From the NCBI GenBank assembly GCA_905250125.1, contig CAJNOL010000824.1, forward strand, positions 37,087-101,086: 64,000 nt of DNA. Reading direction: 5' to 3'. A program made the translations under genes and the position numbers. This document shows positions 23,601 through 35,900 of the stretch, one piece after another. The notes under the pieces are model-generated. The model ran no database searches. It was given only the letters and a program-made list of their open reading frames with translations, and was not told the DNA's origin. How positions within the stretch are numbered: the first letter of the stretch is position 1; every line of letters begins with the position of its first letter. The DNA comes from Rotaria sordida (Eukaryota; Rotifera; Eurotatoria; Philodinida; Philodinidae).

Positions 23601-26600
23601 CAAACAATGAGCATGAATCTTCTCTAGAAATAGGAATGTACCAATCTCAATTCTTAGCATGGATCAGAATTGATTAAGAATGGAAAGTCATCGTTAAGAG
23701 ATAACGGAAAATTTCTGGATTGAATTCTTTCATCAAGGAAAGATTATTTTGCGAAAGTAGCATGTTATAATAAAGTTTGATGAAAAATCTGCAGGGTCTA
23801 GGAACCCAAATCTGTAATCGGTTTCTTGAAATTATATACTTGATTTTTCCACTAAAGAATGGTTATTTTGGGAAAGTAATGATTTTTTTTGTATAAAGTT
23901 TGACCAAAGATTCCCAGAATAGAGGTAACTTGACCGAGAAACCGATCACAGATTTGGATTCCTCAATCGCAAAAGTTATTGATAGCCAAACGTAATAAAA
24001 AATCACTACTTTCGCACAACAATCTTTCCTTGACACAAGATTCAAATTCATGAATTATTGTGTTACCCGGCAACTATCCTTCCCTAGAACCAATTTCAAG
24101 TCTAAAATCTATCACAAATTTCGATTTCGTAATAATTTACTTTCTGCATAGCATCAATATATTGACTATAAATCGAAACAACTTGTGGTTCAAAGAAAAT
24201 ACAAAGTGCTTGAAGAAAATCGCAAGCAGCTCGTCGTCGTGTTGCTGAATCTATATAATAAAAACATAAATAAGTTCAAATATTCCTCAACCTTAAAAAG
24301 AAAAATAATTCTAACCTGATTTTTCAATATCTTTTCGAATATATTCTTCTGGATTATCTTCAAATTCTTCAACATCTGATTCTAAATTAAATCATAAATA
24401 ATATTCATATAAAAACAAAGAAAACAAACCTCGAAGAAATAAATTTGGTAAAATAACTTGTTCACATAATACTTTTAATGTTTCAACACTTTCAAACATC
24501 ATACAATGATGACTTCGAGCAGCTAATGTTGATAAAAATTTCATTGCTGTACTAATAAGCTTTCAAATCAAAAAACAAAAACATTATCATAAACATAAAT
24601 TCAAATAAAATATTTTTTACTTCATCATAAGATGGTGAAAGATCTAATTGTATTAATAAAGACCAAATAACTGATGCAAAATGTTGTGCATATGGTTTAA
24701 ATTCATCACTATAATTATCTGCATAAAGTGCTATAGCACGACAAATTTCTGTTTTCACTTGATCTAAAATTCCAGGATCATTATTCTAAATAATAAAAAA
24801 AAGAAAACAGATCAATGAAATCAATCAAAAAATTTAAAAAAAAACTTTACATTTGAATGAAGTTTTGGATAATCATAAGACAGAAGTGTTAAAAAATGTG
24901 TCATATAAATTGTTATATTATCTTCAAAATGTTCAGGTAATTCCTACAAACATATAAAACTAAAATTTCGAAAAATGAAACAACGAGAGCGAAGAAAGCC
25001 ATTTTTCTGCTCCATAACAAAACTGGCCATTCTTTTCTATCATTTTGCAGTAAGACATGATGCCTGATAATATTTCACATGTTAATTTTTATACAACTGA
25101 CCAAAAGATTTTTGGTACTTGAGATTTTCCCCACAGAGATCGCTGGAAAACTTTTTATGCTTGACTCTATTGAAACGTATGCTCGTTGAGTGAGCTGATT
25201 ACAAATATCAGTATACTGAGCATTCAAAGACTTTTAATGAATAAGAAAAATAAGCCTTGTTTAGGTACTCCTTGTGCTTTATATTCAGTTTTTTCATCCA
25301 TGTATCTCCTCCATTGATTATTACATCGTCATGAAAAAAGAGTCGTAATAGCTAAAATAACTTAGTTTACTCAAGTATGAAGTACAGAAGTTCCTTAGCA
25401 ACATGATCGCCTATACGAATTTCTATTTTTCGTTCAAAATCTGTTTTTCTTCAATTTTCCATGAAAACAGGGAGTTTCGAAGCCTCCTGATAGGAGACTG
25501 GAAGCAATGTGAAACTTGAACTGAGTACATCATTTTCAATGCTCTATCGGATAGTGGACTCAAAATGCTAAAAAAACCGATGCATTAAAGTTTTTGAGAG
25601 TTCTCCGAAAAAACCTTTTCAGTGAAACCCTTAAGATTCTGGAGAGATTTTCCAGAGAATCCTAAAAAAAACTTTAGCGAACTATTTCTTTCGGTTTTTC
25701 GAGGCCACCGTCGAATAGAACATGAAAATGATAGATTCAGTCCTAATTTCACAGTGCTTCTGGCCTTCTATCAGGAAATTTCGAAACTCTCAATTTTCGT
25801 TGGTGATGAAGAAAAGCAGATTTTGGAGTGGAAATACGAATTTTATAGGCGATCATGTTGCTAGTAGACGTTTATACTTCATATTTGAGTAAACTACGTT
25901 GTCTTAACTAGTACGAATCTTTTTTCATGACGTTAGAATAACCAATGGAGAAGATACATAGGCGACAAACTAAATGTTAAGCGGAAGGAATATCCAAAAA
26001 AGTATTATTTTTGTTATTCATTAATAGCCTTCGTGTGCTCAATATACTAATATTCGTAATCAGTGCACTTAACTCTATTAATAAATATACGTTTCAACAG
26101 AATCAAAGATAAAAAGTTTTCCAGCAATTCCAGTGGAGGACCTCAGATCTCAAAAATCTTTTGATTAATTGTACAAAAACTAACATGTGAAATATCACCA
26201 GACATCATGTGTTACTGTAAAACGATAAAAAACAATGGTTTTTTGTTCGCTCTCATCCTTTCTATTGAAATTACTTGAGCATTAAGATCATAGAAGATTT
26301 TAATAATAAGAAGTAATGAATTAAATATATGTTTCATTTCAATTGGATCAGATTCTTTTTGTGGATAATAAGCCATTAAAGACTAAAACAAAACAAAACC
26401 AAAAAGTCAAAATTCCATGAACAATTAATCTATGAAAAAATTCTATTATTTTACTTTAAATAATTCTGTAAAAGCTGGTGCAAATTTTTCCAAAACTAAT
26501 TTAATTTCTAACCATAATTCATCAGATTTTTGTTCATATCGATATCGTTCAAAAAGTGAATGTGCAGTTTTTAAAATTCCATTTATTGATTGAAATGAAT

Positions 26601-27582
26601 TTGATGATTGTTGTTGAAATTGTTTTATCATTGTATCAAGTAATGTTGACCAATGATCAGGAAAATCACATTTACCAATAACTGTTATGGCATCAGATAA
26701 TTGTTCTTGAATATGTTCAGGTGATCGTGTCATTAAATCAATAAGATGTTCTTTTATATGATTACGATCACGAACTGATATAGTATTTGATTGATCAAGT
26801 GATGGCCAATTACGTTTTATAAAATTTTTAAATGTTATTACTGATGCACGACGAATTTCATCAGATGTTGTTGATTGTTCACATAGAGTTAATAATAAAG
26901 ATGTATAATTTTCATTTCGTTCAATTTGTTTTAAAGTTTTTTCAGCTAAAATAAACAAAATTATAATGATAAATAACAATATAAAGTAAATTATTATCTT
27001 TTTATAAAGATTCACACATAGATGAATAAATTACGAGTGGTTTTTTAGTTAGGAACTATAAAGGCTAGAGGCCTACCGCCTGCACTCAATAATTGAAAAG
27101 TATGGTATTCGTGTAGCAGATGTTTCATTGTATAGTTTAGTGATATTAATGTTAGTGTTCCATATTCTGATATTATGTAATATCCGAAGATGGAGTGCCT
27201 GCTAAAACTAATAACAAAAAGTATTTGTTACTGTCTAGTAAAACTAGCAAGATTTTGTTTTTGATTTTGCTTGTCCTTCTAAAACAATTTCAATAATGAC
27301 AACTTAAAGAATGTTAAGTGTTACATGCTGAGTTTCTTTCATCAAATTATAAATCATCTATCGACTCTATGCGACATCTGACACACTTTCTTATCGATTT
27401 CGAAAGTCCAATATGACTCGTTTTTTCTTGTTTCTTTTGATATGAAATTTTTTTGCAAGTGTATGTAACTTGATTAATACAAAAGCTAAAAATTTACCTT
27501 CTAATCGTTCATCTGTATTTGCAGATAATGTTTTACGTAAATAAGTTGAAAGTACTTCGAGATTTTGTTCATTAATTTCCAT
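17630..27582 (-). CDS. CSE1L: Exportin-2 / CSE1L (CAS), importin-alpha re-exporter
   Basis: A multi-exon gene with ATG at 27580-27582 and stop at 17630-17632. The N-terminus MEINEQNLEVLSTYLRKTL and the exon at 26455-26945 (VITFKNFIKRNWPSLDQS, LSDAITVIGKCDFPDHW, LKTAHSLFERYRYE) follow exportin-2 closely. Further exons give EEYIRKDIE, RRRAACDFLQALC, LASKGETQK, YAAHAIERLL, NIPALSRLLQAYIEKAG and the diagnostic C-terminus ending in a TEHLLDIQKYCALANVTLS-type tail. CSE1L is a HEAT-repeat karyopherin that, with RanGTP, returns importin-alpha to the cytoplasm. Four long introns hold inverted-repeat elements: 17930-18848, 19940-21975, 22733-24142 and 24947-26265. The intron 26946-27499 shows nothing recognisable. 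The start lies 74 bp downstream of the RPB6 stop on the same strand, with a good 3' splice site between them. Confidence 0.93.
18240..18625. mobile_element. Inverted-repeat element in a CSE1L intron
   Basis: Left arm about 18250-18425 (TTTGACCAAATAGGCTTATG, TTGTTTTGATGTATCA, AATGTAGTCTTTC) is matched by its reverse complement at about 18460-18625. Arms run about 170 bp with moderate divergence around a short loop. No coding sequence; a MITE or foldback element. Confidence 0.7.
20150..20370. mobile_element. Inverted-repeat element in a CSE1L intron
   Basis: The left arm (TTTGCACCCATATTTTGCC, CAATATGTAGGCGATTACTAG, near 20155-20240) is mirrored by the right arm (CTAGTAATTTCTTACATATTG, CATGGGCGCAAATGGAGC, near 20300-20370). 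A short MITE-like palindrome, about 220 bp overall, non-coding. Confidence 0.65.
22795..23000. repeat. Diverged partial copy of the ICMT-intron palindrome
   Basis: TTTTTTGAATAACTTTTAGTAG and the later ATCGTTGAAAAGAGAAGAT resemble the left arm start of the 50446-51352 element (TTTTTGAATAACTTTTTGAC, ACCATTGAAAAGAGAAGAT). No matching inverted arm was found, so it appears truncated. It lies in the 22733-24142 CSE1L intron. Confidence 0.5.
23720..24050. mobile_element. Inverted-repeat element in a CSE1L intron
   Basis: Left arm near 23725-23835 (CAAGGAAAGATTATTTTGCG, CCCAAATCTGTAATCGGTTTC) is mirrored near 23935-24045 (GAAACCGATCACAGATTTGG, AACAATCTTTCCTTG). Non-coding. It sits about 90 bp from the following CSE1L exon. 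Confidence 0.65.
24985..26270. mobile_element. 1.3-kb foldback element filling a CSE1L intron
   Basis: The edges are GAGAGCGAA (left, about 24985) and TTCGCTCTC (right, about 26265). Arm pairs include ATTTCACATGTTA/TAACATGTGAAAT, TGCTCGTTGAGTGAGCTGA region with its diverged counterpart, and inner GCAACATGATCGCCTATA/TATAGGCGATCATGTTGC around 25400 and 25850. The whole intron is thus nearly one imperfect palindrome with arms of several hundred bases. No transposase-like reading frame is seen. Confidence 0.75.
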
Positions 27583-27656
27583 TGTAATTAATATTTATTT
27601 TTATATCTGAAATAAAAGTATTTACAATAAAAAAAAACCAAAAAAAAACCAAATGG
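27583..27656 (-). promoter_or_regulatory. RPB6-CSE1L intergenic gap with candidate trans-splice acceptor
   Basis: Only 74 bp separate the RPB6 stop from the CSE1L start. On the minus strand the gap has T-rich runs and then TACTTTTATTTCAG, a consensus 3' splice site about 28 nt before the CSE1L ATG, with no matching upstream donor in the gap. This fits spliced-leader trans-splicing of a downstream gene in a polycistronic pre-mRNA. Inference only; no leader RNA gene is in the window. Confidence 0.5.
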
Positions 27657-28106
27657 TTAATCAGTTAGAACAAGTTCTTCAATACTCCAATCTTCATAAC
27701 TTCCATCAGGTAAATAACGTCGAATAATCATTGGAATTTTCTTTTCTTTTAATTCTCTCATTGCTATTTGTAATGGATCTGTTTCACCATCAGGTTCAAC
27801 CATTAATGGTGCACACATTGCTATTTGTAATGCTCTTGTACCTAATACACGTGCTCGTTCATATTTTGTCATATATGGTGTTGTTATTCGTTTTGATGGA
27901 TCTGTTCTCATACCTGCTTGTGCACCATTTATATCATCTTCATTAAGTATTTCCATTCGATCATCACCTTGCAATGGTTGTTTATCTGCTTGAGTATTTT
28001 GATCACCATCAAGATCTTGTTCATCTTCATTAAATTCATCATCATCAATATCATCATCCATACCACCATCACCACCTCCATCATCATAATCACCATCATC
28101 AGCCAT
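27657..28106 (-). CDS. POLR2F: RNA polymerase I/II/III subunit RPB6 (POLR2F), copy A
   Basis: Intact uninterrupted CDS of 149 aa. An acidic N-terminal tail ([18 protein letters not shown]) precedes the universally conserved core, [40 protein letters not shown] and [19 protein letters not shown]6 is shared by all three nuclear RNA polymerases and stabilises the clamp and stalk. Length and motifs match the family. The bases just before the ATG are TATGTTTTAG, a good 3' splice site, consistent with a 5' UTR intron or spliced-leader addition. The downstream same-strand neighbour CSE1L begins 74 bp after the stop. A second, almost identical copy lies at 32293-32742. Confidence 0.97.
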   Translation of the reverse strand: MADDGDYDDGGGDGGMDDDIDDDEFNEDEQDLDGDQNTQADKQPLQGDDRMEILNEDDINGAQAGMRTDPSKRITTPYMTKYERARVLGTRALQIAMCAPLMVEPDGETDPLQIAMRELKEKKIPMIIRRYLPDGSYEDWSIEELVLTD

Positions 28107-31100
28107 CTAAAACATACAGAAAATTTATTGTATTTATTAGTTCATTTTTTCTTTTCGAAGAAAGTAGTATAGTCTAAGATAATTTTTAGTGTATAGTCAG
28201 CCTATGTGTAAAGAAAAAGAATTCTATGAAGTAATAATCGTATCGATATATCTATCTAATTTGAACAATGAACCGTCAGTGCAATAGAAGAGATAGGAAT
28301 GAATCATGGCATTTGTGAGAAACATGTAATGAATGAGTCAGTAATGAAATTTCTTGACGTTTTTTGTACCCAATGCCGTTTTGCAACTAACGTTTACCAA
28401 TACAAAATTGCTTCTTCTTTTATAGTTAGGCATTGTAAAGACTCTGATTTCCATTTGTTGAAATTCAGATTGCTGAAATGACGAAATTATTATAGAGGGC
28501 GCTAATTAATATTGTTGTATTTTTATAAATTTATGCATGCATATCGGAGTGAAATAAAAACGATTCTACAAGAGAATTAGAGCTGCCACATTTCCGTAAA
28601 CATTCAAAAATTCTATTGATAATTACAATTCTATAGACCTATTCGTTTCGTCTTTCATTCACAGAAATAAAATAAATGATATTTATAGCTTTAATCAGTA
28701 TCCAATTAAGATATGTTATTTGTATTCGATGTAATTCATTAATAAAGAAATGTTTCTTCATGTTCAGAAACTGTTCAGATGTCTATGTGATATGAATGAG
28801 AAATACTAATCTTATTGAGAGGCAACTATGATTGAGAGAGTCCTTATGTAGTGCATTTTTGTGTTTATTTTTCCTTCCCAACGTGGTTTATTACATACAA
28901 TATGTTCTTATATCGAAAATTAAACTACAATATCTCAATCCGTATACTTACAGAGTCTTTTTTTGTATGAGAAAAACTCTATTCTAAACAAAATTTGGGA
29001 ACTCCGTTATCGGAAATATTTTTTAATTTGCCAGATATGAACAAAACTGATGATTAATGATAAGAAGCTATGAAATTCTAATATGCAAATTATTCATATA
29101 GTACACGTTTCCAAAAAATAAACATTTAAATAGTCAAAGGTTTCAATTGTTTTGCTGACAAAAGGAACCTCTTCAAATATCAAATTGTTTTTCGATCGAG
29201 ACGATGTTTATTTGATTAGTATTAGTGAGCAATAGAAAAATCTACAATAATTTGATTTCTTGAGTCTTTGTTCTTGAGATATCAAAATTATATTGAATTT
29301 TTCAACAAAAAGCTGTGATTCTTCTCAGATCACGTAAGAAATCGGTTTTCGAGTTTCGATTTCAAACTGTGCACGAACAAAATTCTTAATGAGATTAGTT
29401 AATTAGGCAAATTGTAACTTTTCTAGTATCCTCTATATCCTGAAATATTCAATATTCAAAATTCTGTCCGATGTAAAAGCAAATTTTGTTTATATATTTA
29501 CATCTCCGGAAAGAAAACATTAAGTGACCTGAAGAGACCATAATTTTTTTGCTGAAAAACTCAATAAAATTTCAATCTCTCAAAAATAAAGACTCAGAAA
29601 ATTAAATCATTGTAGACTTTTCTATTGCTCACTAGCACTCATCAAATGAATATCCCCTAGATCGAAGCGTGATTTTATACCTGAAGAGATTCCTTCGTTA
29701 ATAGAAATAATCGTATCAGTACAGAAGGCATTGAGACTTCATCCTCCTCTTAAAGTAAATCTTTTGCTAAACAAGATTCGTTCAGACTTAAATTTGCAGG
29801 GATGAGTAATCCTCGGGAGAAACATTTTTGAGAAAAAATTCAACTCAGAACATCGAACTATACGAGAAGTCTAGCTTACTGATAGACGATTAATGATCTC
29901 AAAAAGAACTTCTAAGACTTTGTCATTAAGAAAAAGCTACAGAGTTCGAATTAGTTTCTGCTCATTTTCTATGAGCATTATTCTGAGCTTAGCGTCACAT
30001 TAGTCTAAAAATAATCTGATCTTCATCATATAAAATTCCATTTTCTTCGGCTCAGAATCAAATATCAAAATTTTATTCTTACTAAAAAGGTTCAAAACAA
30101 AACAAAAAGTGTTGGTTGTATTTTAAACTGCTTGAGAGAAGTTTCTTTTTTGTTTTTTGATTAAAAACTATATTATAAGAAAAATGATAAATAAAGTGAG
30201 AAAGCAGTTTTCTTTATTCAAAATGAGGAAAACATATCTCGACAATAAATGACCTAATTCTTGAAGGACATAATAGATAAAGTCAATTAATACAATCTGT
30301 AATGTTTAGATAATATTTGTCTGCTCTCTTTCAAAAGTGTTTTTCAAAAATCAATTTTCTTAAAAAAGCTTTGTATTTCAGCGTAAGTTTTTATGAATTA
30401 TATTGAAGACGAGATATAAATATACGATCCTAATCTTAATTTTTAGTGTCCGCTTAATGATTAATATAACAGCGTTTTATTCTGTGTTGTTAAAAATGGA
30501 ACCAATGAAAAATTTCCCTAAAACTGAAAGATTTCAAAAATTGCAGAAACTCTTCAAAATATTATCTAGTAGAACCTAAATCTTGTCTTATGAATGTATC
30601 AATATCTGACTATTTTTCAAAAAAATGTATACATATTTGAAAAGAGGAGAGTTCTGAGTATCTTTCTGTAACAAGAATTCGATTGTTTTTCCGAAAAAAA
30701 TCAGATTTCATAAAGTGGGAAGCAGCATTCTTAAGAAAAGAATTTCACGAGAAGCAAAAAACATCAAACACTCTATATTGAATTATCCACTTTCATTATA
30801 AATACGACATATTTGTTCTTTTGAACATTATATACATAGTGAAAGACATAACAAAATTCGGACAGTTACTCCTAAGATAATTACTTGCGGGAATACTTGT
30901 TCACGCAGCAGACGAATAATTCATTATGTGTGAAAACAAACAGAACAAAATATTCTTAATTAACTTAAATGAAGTTAAAAAAATATTGCTGATGATCATC
31001 ATAATCACAATGTCTTATTGACAATTCAGACGGATATAAAATCCGTGTTACTCACACCATAGTTCATAACTAATGCAATCATCTCAATTATTCTGATGAG

Positions 31101-32292
31101 AATCTCAAAAATACTTCATTATTCATTCAAAATAACAGTGTTACATATTCCTATATATTCTACAAAACAAAAATTAGTGTCACATTTGCATTTCCTTTGT
31201 CTTGATGGAAGTACTAAGAAATCTTACGTTATAGCAAATATGATCGATATCAGAGCTATCAACAAGTCACTTTTTTTCGACCTGACTTGCAAGCTTTTGG
31301 AAGAACAGAATACACTTATTGAATCGTTTTATTAAATTTGTGAATACAATTGCATGACATACGTCAGACTTTTTTCTTATTCTCTCACGCTAGTCTCGAT
31401 CATATATTTAGTTTTTCTCAATTCAGATGATGAAAGTACAAATTCTTTCAGTAAATAAAAAAAAATCAAAAGATCCAGAACTGGTCGAAAAATACAGTCT
31501 TGTCTAAACAAAGAACTATGCTTTCAAATTAGTTCTTTTTCCATTAGTGCTTTTCCATAACATAAAAAAATGTGTATCGCGTCAGAAAGAAATCATACAA
31601 ACAGAAAACACTATTCATGTTGATCAGACACATTTGCTTCTCATCCTGATTTACTGAATGATATCAGATTGAATTGCATTATCCGATAGCTCCATTTCTA
31701 TTGTATATTCATTTATCTTGTCTATTGCGACACATTCTAACTTAAATCATAAGTCCATATGAAACTGCAAACAGAAGCTAATTAATTAAAAAGAACCATC
31801 TATCATCAAGAATAAATGTAGCCTTTTCAGTTGACTTAAACTCTCACAGTTAGATGCCACTTTGAACCTTCTCAGGTAATGTTAAACTAGAATGGATGAG
31901 AAAAAGTTGATATCATTAATATACATCACTGTCATTCATTACATACTACAGTAAGGTGATACATTCACACTTCTGTTTATGAGACAAGGTCGCACAAAAT
32001 AGTGGAAATCGAGCCATGCAACAGGTGGTCGTCTTAAAATTAAAGTATGTCACTTTTAACATTGATTATCAAAGTTTAAAGTAAAATTTTAACTTCAATA
32101 AATTTAACAAAATATTTTAAATCTACAATACCACTGCTAATCAGAATCGATCAATACACAAAAATTTGACTACGTATCATCCAGGCTAAGATGGCAGTTC
32201 TGATCGATATAAACTTATTATTTATTTACTTTCAATATCTTCTGGATTTATTCAATATTAAACAAATAGCAAAAACACAAAAAAAAACAACA
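28107..32292. other. Intergenic region between the two RPB6 copies
   Basis: About 4.2 kb of AT-rich sequence. The only structure recognised is the inverted-repeat element at 29165-29705. No credible coding sequence, tRNA or rRNA was found. It separates two same-strand RPB6 copies and must hold the regulatory region for copy A. Confidence 0.55.
29165..29705. mobile_element. MITE with about 145-bp terminal inverted repeats
   Basis: Left arm 29165-29310 (CCTCTTCA, TTAGTGAGCAATAGAAAA, CTACAATAATTTGATTT, GAGTCTTTGTT) has its reverse complement at 29555-29705 (AAAGACTC, CATTGTAGACTTTTC, TATTGCTCACTAGCA, GAAGAGATTCCTTCG). The interior of about 240 bp is shared with 15855-16060. Non-autonomous, no coding capacity. 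Confidence 0.75.
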
Positions 32293-32742
32293 TTAATCAG
32301 TTAGAACAAGTTCGTCAATACTCCAATCTTCATAACTTCCATCAGGTAAATAACGTCGAATAATCATTGGAATTTTCTTTTCTTTTAATTCTCTCATTGC
32401 TATTTGTAATGGATCTGTTTCACCATCAGGTTCAACCATTAATGGTGCACACATTGCTATTTGTAATGCTCTTGTACCTAATACACGTGCTCGTTCATAT
32501 TTTGTCATATATGGTGTTGTTATTCGTTTTGATGGATCTGTTCTCATACCTGCTTGTGCACCATTTATATCATCTTCATTAAGTATTTCCATTCGATCAT
32601 CACCTTGCAATGGTTGTTTATCTGCTTGAGTATTTTGATCACCATCAAGATCTTGTTCATCTTCATTAAATTCATCATCATCAATATCATCATCCATACC
32701 ACCATCACCACCTCCATCATCATAATCACCATCATCAGCCAT
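32293..32742 (-). CDS. POLR2F: RNA polymerase subunit RPB6 (POLR2F), copy B
   Basis: 149-aa intact CDS identical to copy A except for one Glu-to-Asp change near the C-terminus (SIDELVLTD against SIEELVLTD). Nucleotide identity is nearly complete and extends about 20 bp upstream of the ATG, through the 3' splice site and into intron-side sequence (AAATTTTCTGTATGTTTTAG on the coding strand), then stops abruptly. Downstream identity ends a few bases past the stop. Because sequence upstream of the splice acceptor was copied, a duplication through DNA or unspliced RNA is more likely than retroposition of mature mRNA. It lies 179 bp downstream of the synergin gamma stop on the same strand. Confidence 0.96.
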   Translation of the reverse strand: MADDGDYDDGGGDGGMDDDIDDDEFNEDEQDLDGDQNTQADKQPLQGDDRMEILNEDDINGAQAGMRTDPSKRITTPYMTKYERARVLGTRALQIAMCAPLMVEPDGETDPLQIAMRELKEKKIPMIIRRYLPDGSYEDWSIDELVLTD

Positions 32743-32921
32743 CTAAAACATACAGAAAATTTTGAAAAAAAAAAAAAGAATTCTCTTTAAATTATCTATT
32801 CAAATCAGATATAACTTGAAAATAATAAATATATAATCCATAATCCAACACAAAATATAGAATGTTCACTGTACACGAAAATTAAAAAAAGAAAAAAAGA
32901 ATTGACAAGAAACGAAAAATT

Positions 32922-35900
32922 TCAAGACGATCTTCTTAATGATGGTAAAATTCCATCAATGAGATTTAAATAAAAATTGGCACAAGGAGCATGATATAAA
33001 CGGCCAGCAAATGTTAAATATGCAGTGTTAAATGAAGAAGAATTCGGTAATACTGTATCAAGACCAATAGTTGATAGAAGACAAATTGAACAATACGAAT
33101 ATGTATCACCAAATAATAATGATGAATAATCTATATCATCATCATTTAACTGAAATAAACAAGAAAACAAAAAAAAGAATATTTCTATTCAGTGTTAAAT
33201 ATGATTAATATTACTAAATGAAGATGTGCAGTTGAAAAAAATGATTGTAAATTAGTCCATAAAACAATAATTTGTTTCCAAAGTGTTAATAATTGAGATG
33301 TTGTGGTTGGTTCTAAAATTGCTGCTGTATAAATTCTTTTATGAACAAGAAAAATTTCTTGTAAATTTTGAACATAATCTCGAGTACGTGTTTGTTGTAA
33401 GATTTCCATACATAATGTTGGACTTTCAATAGATGAAAATATTTCATTTGCTTGAGATAATATTGAATAACATTTTTCAAAACAACGTAACCAAACAGCT
33501 AGATGTGAATCTATTTGAGCTGTATCATCCGAGAAAAATGAAAATTGAGTTAATTCTAAAAATAAATTAATAAATTATATTCATGTGATTGAATATTGAA
33601 GATACATTTTATATTTCATTTATTTTTTGCATTTAAATAATTATTGCAAAATCTCGATGTTTATATATGTGATACTGTAAGACTTATCAAATCTGATCGA
33701 GTAGCAGATGCAATTCTAGTTCAAATCAGTCACAGACTTGAAAATCAAAAGAATTTTTTGAATATCATTGTGGCTGCGGCAACTGTTTTTACAGTACTTA
33801 GCGGCGCGGTAACTTTTCTTGGTTATCACCGTAGTGCAAGATTTTCAGCCGTCATGGACATCTATGGTAATAGTATGGGTTACTATATTCATTACAAGCG
33901 GATCTACGCCAATTGGTTGTAATGTTGAAAAATTAAATTGGCAAAAGAATTTTCTTAGCATTATGGAGAAAGAACTCAAAGATGTTAAGAAAATAACTAA
34001 CAATCTATTCAAAGACCAGAAACATCAGATATGAGTATAAATATGAATATTTAGTAATTTTTTCTAATTAGGCATGAAACTTTACATGAGAGTAAGTAGT
34101 AGTTATTTACGAAATTTCTCATTATTCTGTATAATTTTTCCTTATTTTGGAGCTTCTGTCTTCGTCATTCGATAATGAATATAGTTCTCGTGTTTTCGTA
34201 ATATTTCGATGAATTCAAAATGTGAATGTCAGCATTTAATTACTATTTATCAATGAGATCATCTACAAATCCATTCCATGGAATACATCCTTATTTCGCA
34301 CATGCCATTCTTATCTTCGCACGGTACTGTATGTGGTTGAATAACATGTCTGCAAATTGAGATTTGTGAGAAATGAAATACGAACTATACTTCTGTCAAA
34401 CATACGACTAATTGTCGCTTTCATACTAAGATGAATTATTTTCACGAAAATTCTATATTATTTTGTATAGATTTTAATGGTCTTTCCACAAATGTACTTA
34501 TTAATTGAATATTGAAACAGAATCTTTCTTTTTTTTTATTAAATAAATCAATATCAATTAAGTGTAATTAATAATGGGAATATGGTTTGTAGTCAGTAAA
34601 ATAAATGAAATTATCAGTTATTAATTCATTTGATTTCTAAATAAATTTAAAAATCAGTAAATACAATTTATTTACAATCGATTATATTAAAGAGTCTATA
34701 TAACAATCGAAATGATTATAGAGTAAATCGCTTTTGTTTTTCTTTTCCTTTCTCCTTTAGCTGTTCTACGTATGTTATCATTTTTTTGACCTACATATTT
34801 TGTGAATAAGAACGATCGTTGTTTTAATTCTTTTTATTGCTCATTATCTAAAACAAAAGGAAAGCACCTTCTTGACTTCTTCCCTGGTCGTTGTCTTCAT
34901 CTATCCTCATGTATAAATATTTACAAGTTTCTCAGATATGAAAGCAATATATCAGATGAAGAGGTAGTAGAAGAAAATTATGACATAAAAGAACTCTAAA
35001 AATAAAAGGGAATCAAAATATTGAGTTAAAACAATATGCATTTCCTAATGAATGATTCAAATCAAATGATGATTGGTATGAAGGTATACAACTGTATGCA
35101 TCAAGTGCAAACAATGTCCTAGAAGCAAACCAATAAAACAATGACAAATGATAGAATGTTTCGAGAATACCATATTTTATCAAGATTTTTAACAAAATCT
35201 TCAAATATTATTATCAATAATTGATCAATCGAACGAAATTCAGCCTCAATTAATGCAAGAATATATCCTATAGAACTAACAATATCTTTAGAATTATAAA
35301 CTTTATCATATCAATGAACTAAATCAATATAAGATATAATTTTGTATGGCAAATAATTCTACGAGCAAATATTATATACCGCCTTATGATTTACAATCGA
35401 TTACACAAGCTGATTTAAATAAATATAAAACAAAAATGATGGACAATATTTAATCAATTCAAAAAATCATATGATATTTGGCGTATGGAAATGGAAAACG
35501 GTTCACATTGAAAAATATCGAAATGCAACTGTCCAACTCTTTTTAAAAATTATATATGCAAACACACTATAGTTATGGCTAATCATTTGAAATATTGTAA
35601 ATCATCACTAGCAGCAAAAACAGAGCCAATTGGTGAGAAAAGAAAAAAGAGATAGATCAGAAAGGTCAAAATCTGCTTTACTAATACAATAATTCAACTT
35701 TCATTTTTTTTCAGTTATTCTTCAACTTTCCTCTTATTTATTCTGTAGTTCTTGGATTTATTTAAATTTACTTTCTACTAGTGAATCTTATTTTTTTACT
35801 GAACAAATATGTATTCTTTACTGATATAAATTGAATTCTTTTTTACTACTCTTATATTTAATAAACTGACCATTTTACAATTAATTACTGATAATTCTAG

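Noticed and set aside
27731..28172. Plus-strand ORFs opposite both RPB6 copies
   Set aside because: Antisense shadows of the acidic RPB6 coding sequence; hydrophobic repeats arise from reversed Asp/Glu codons.
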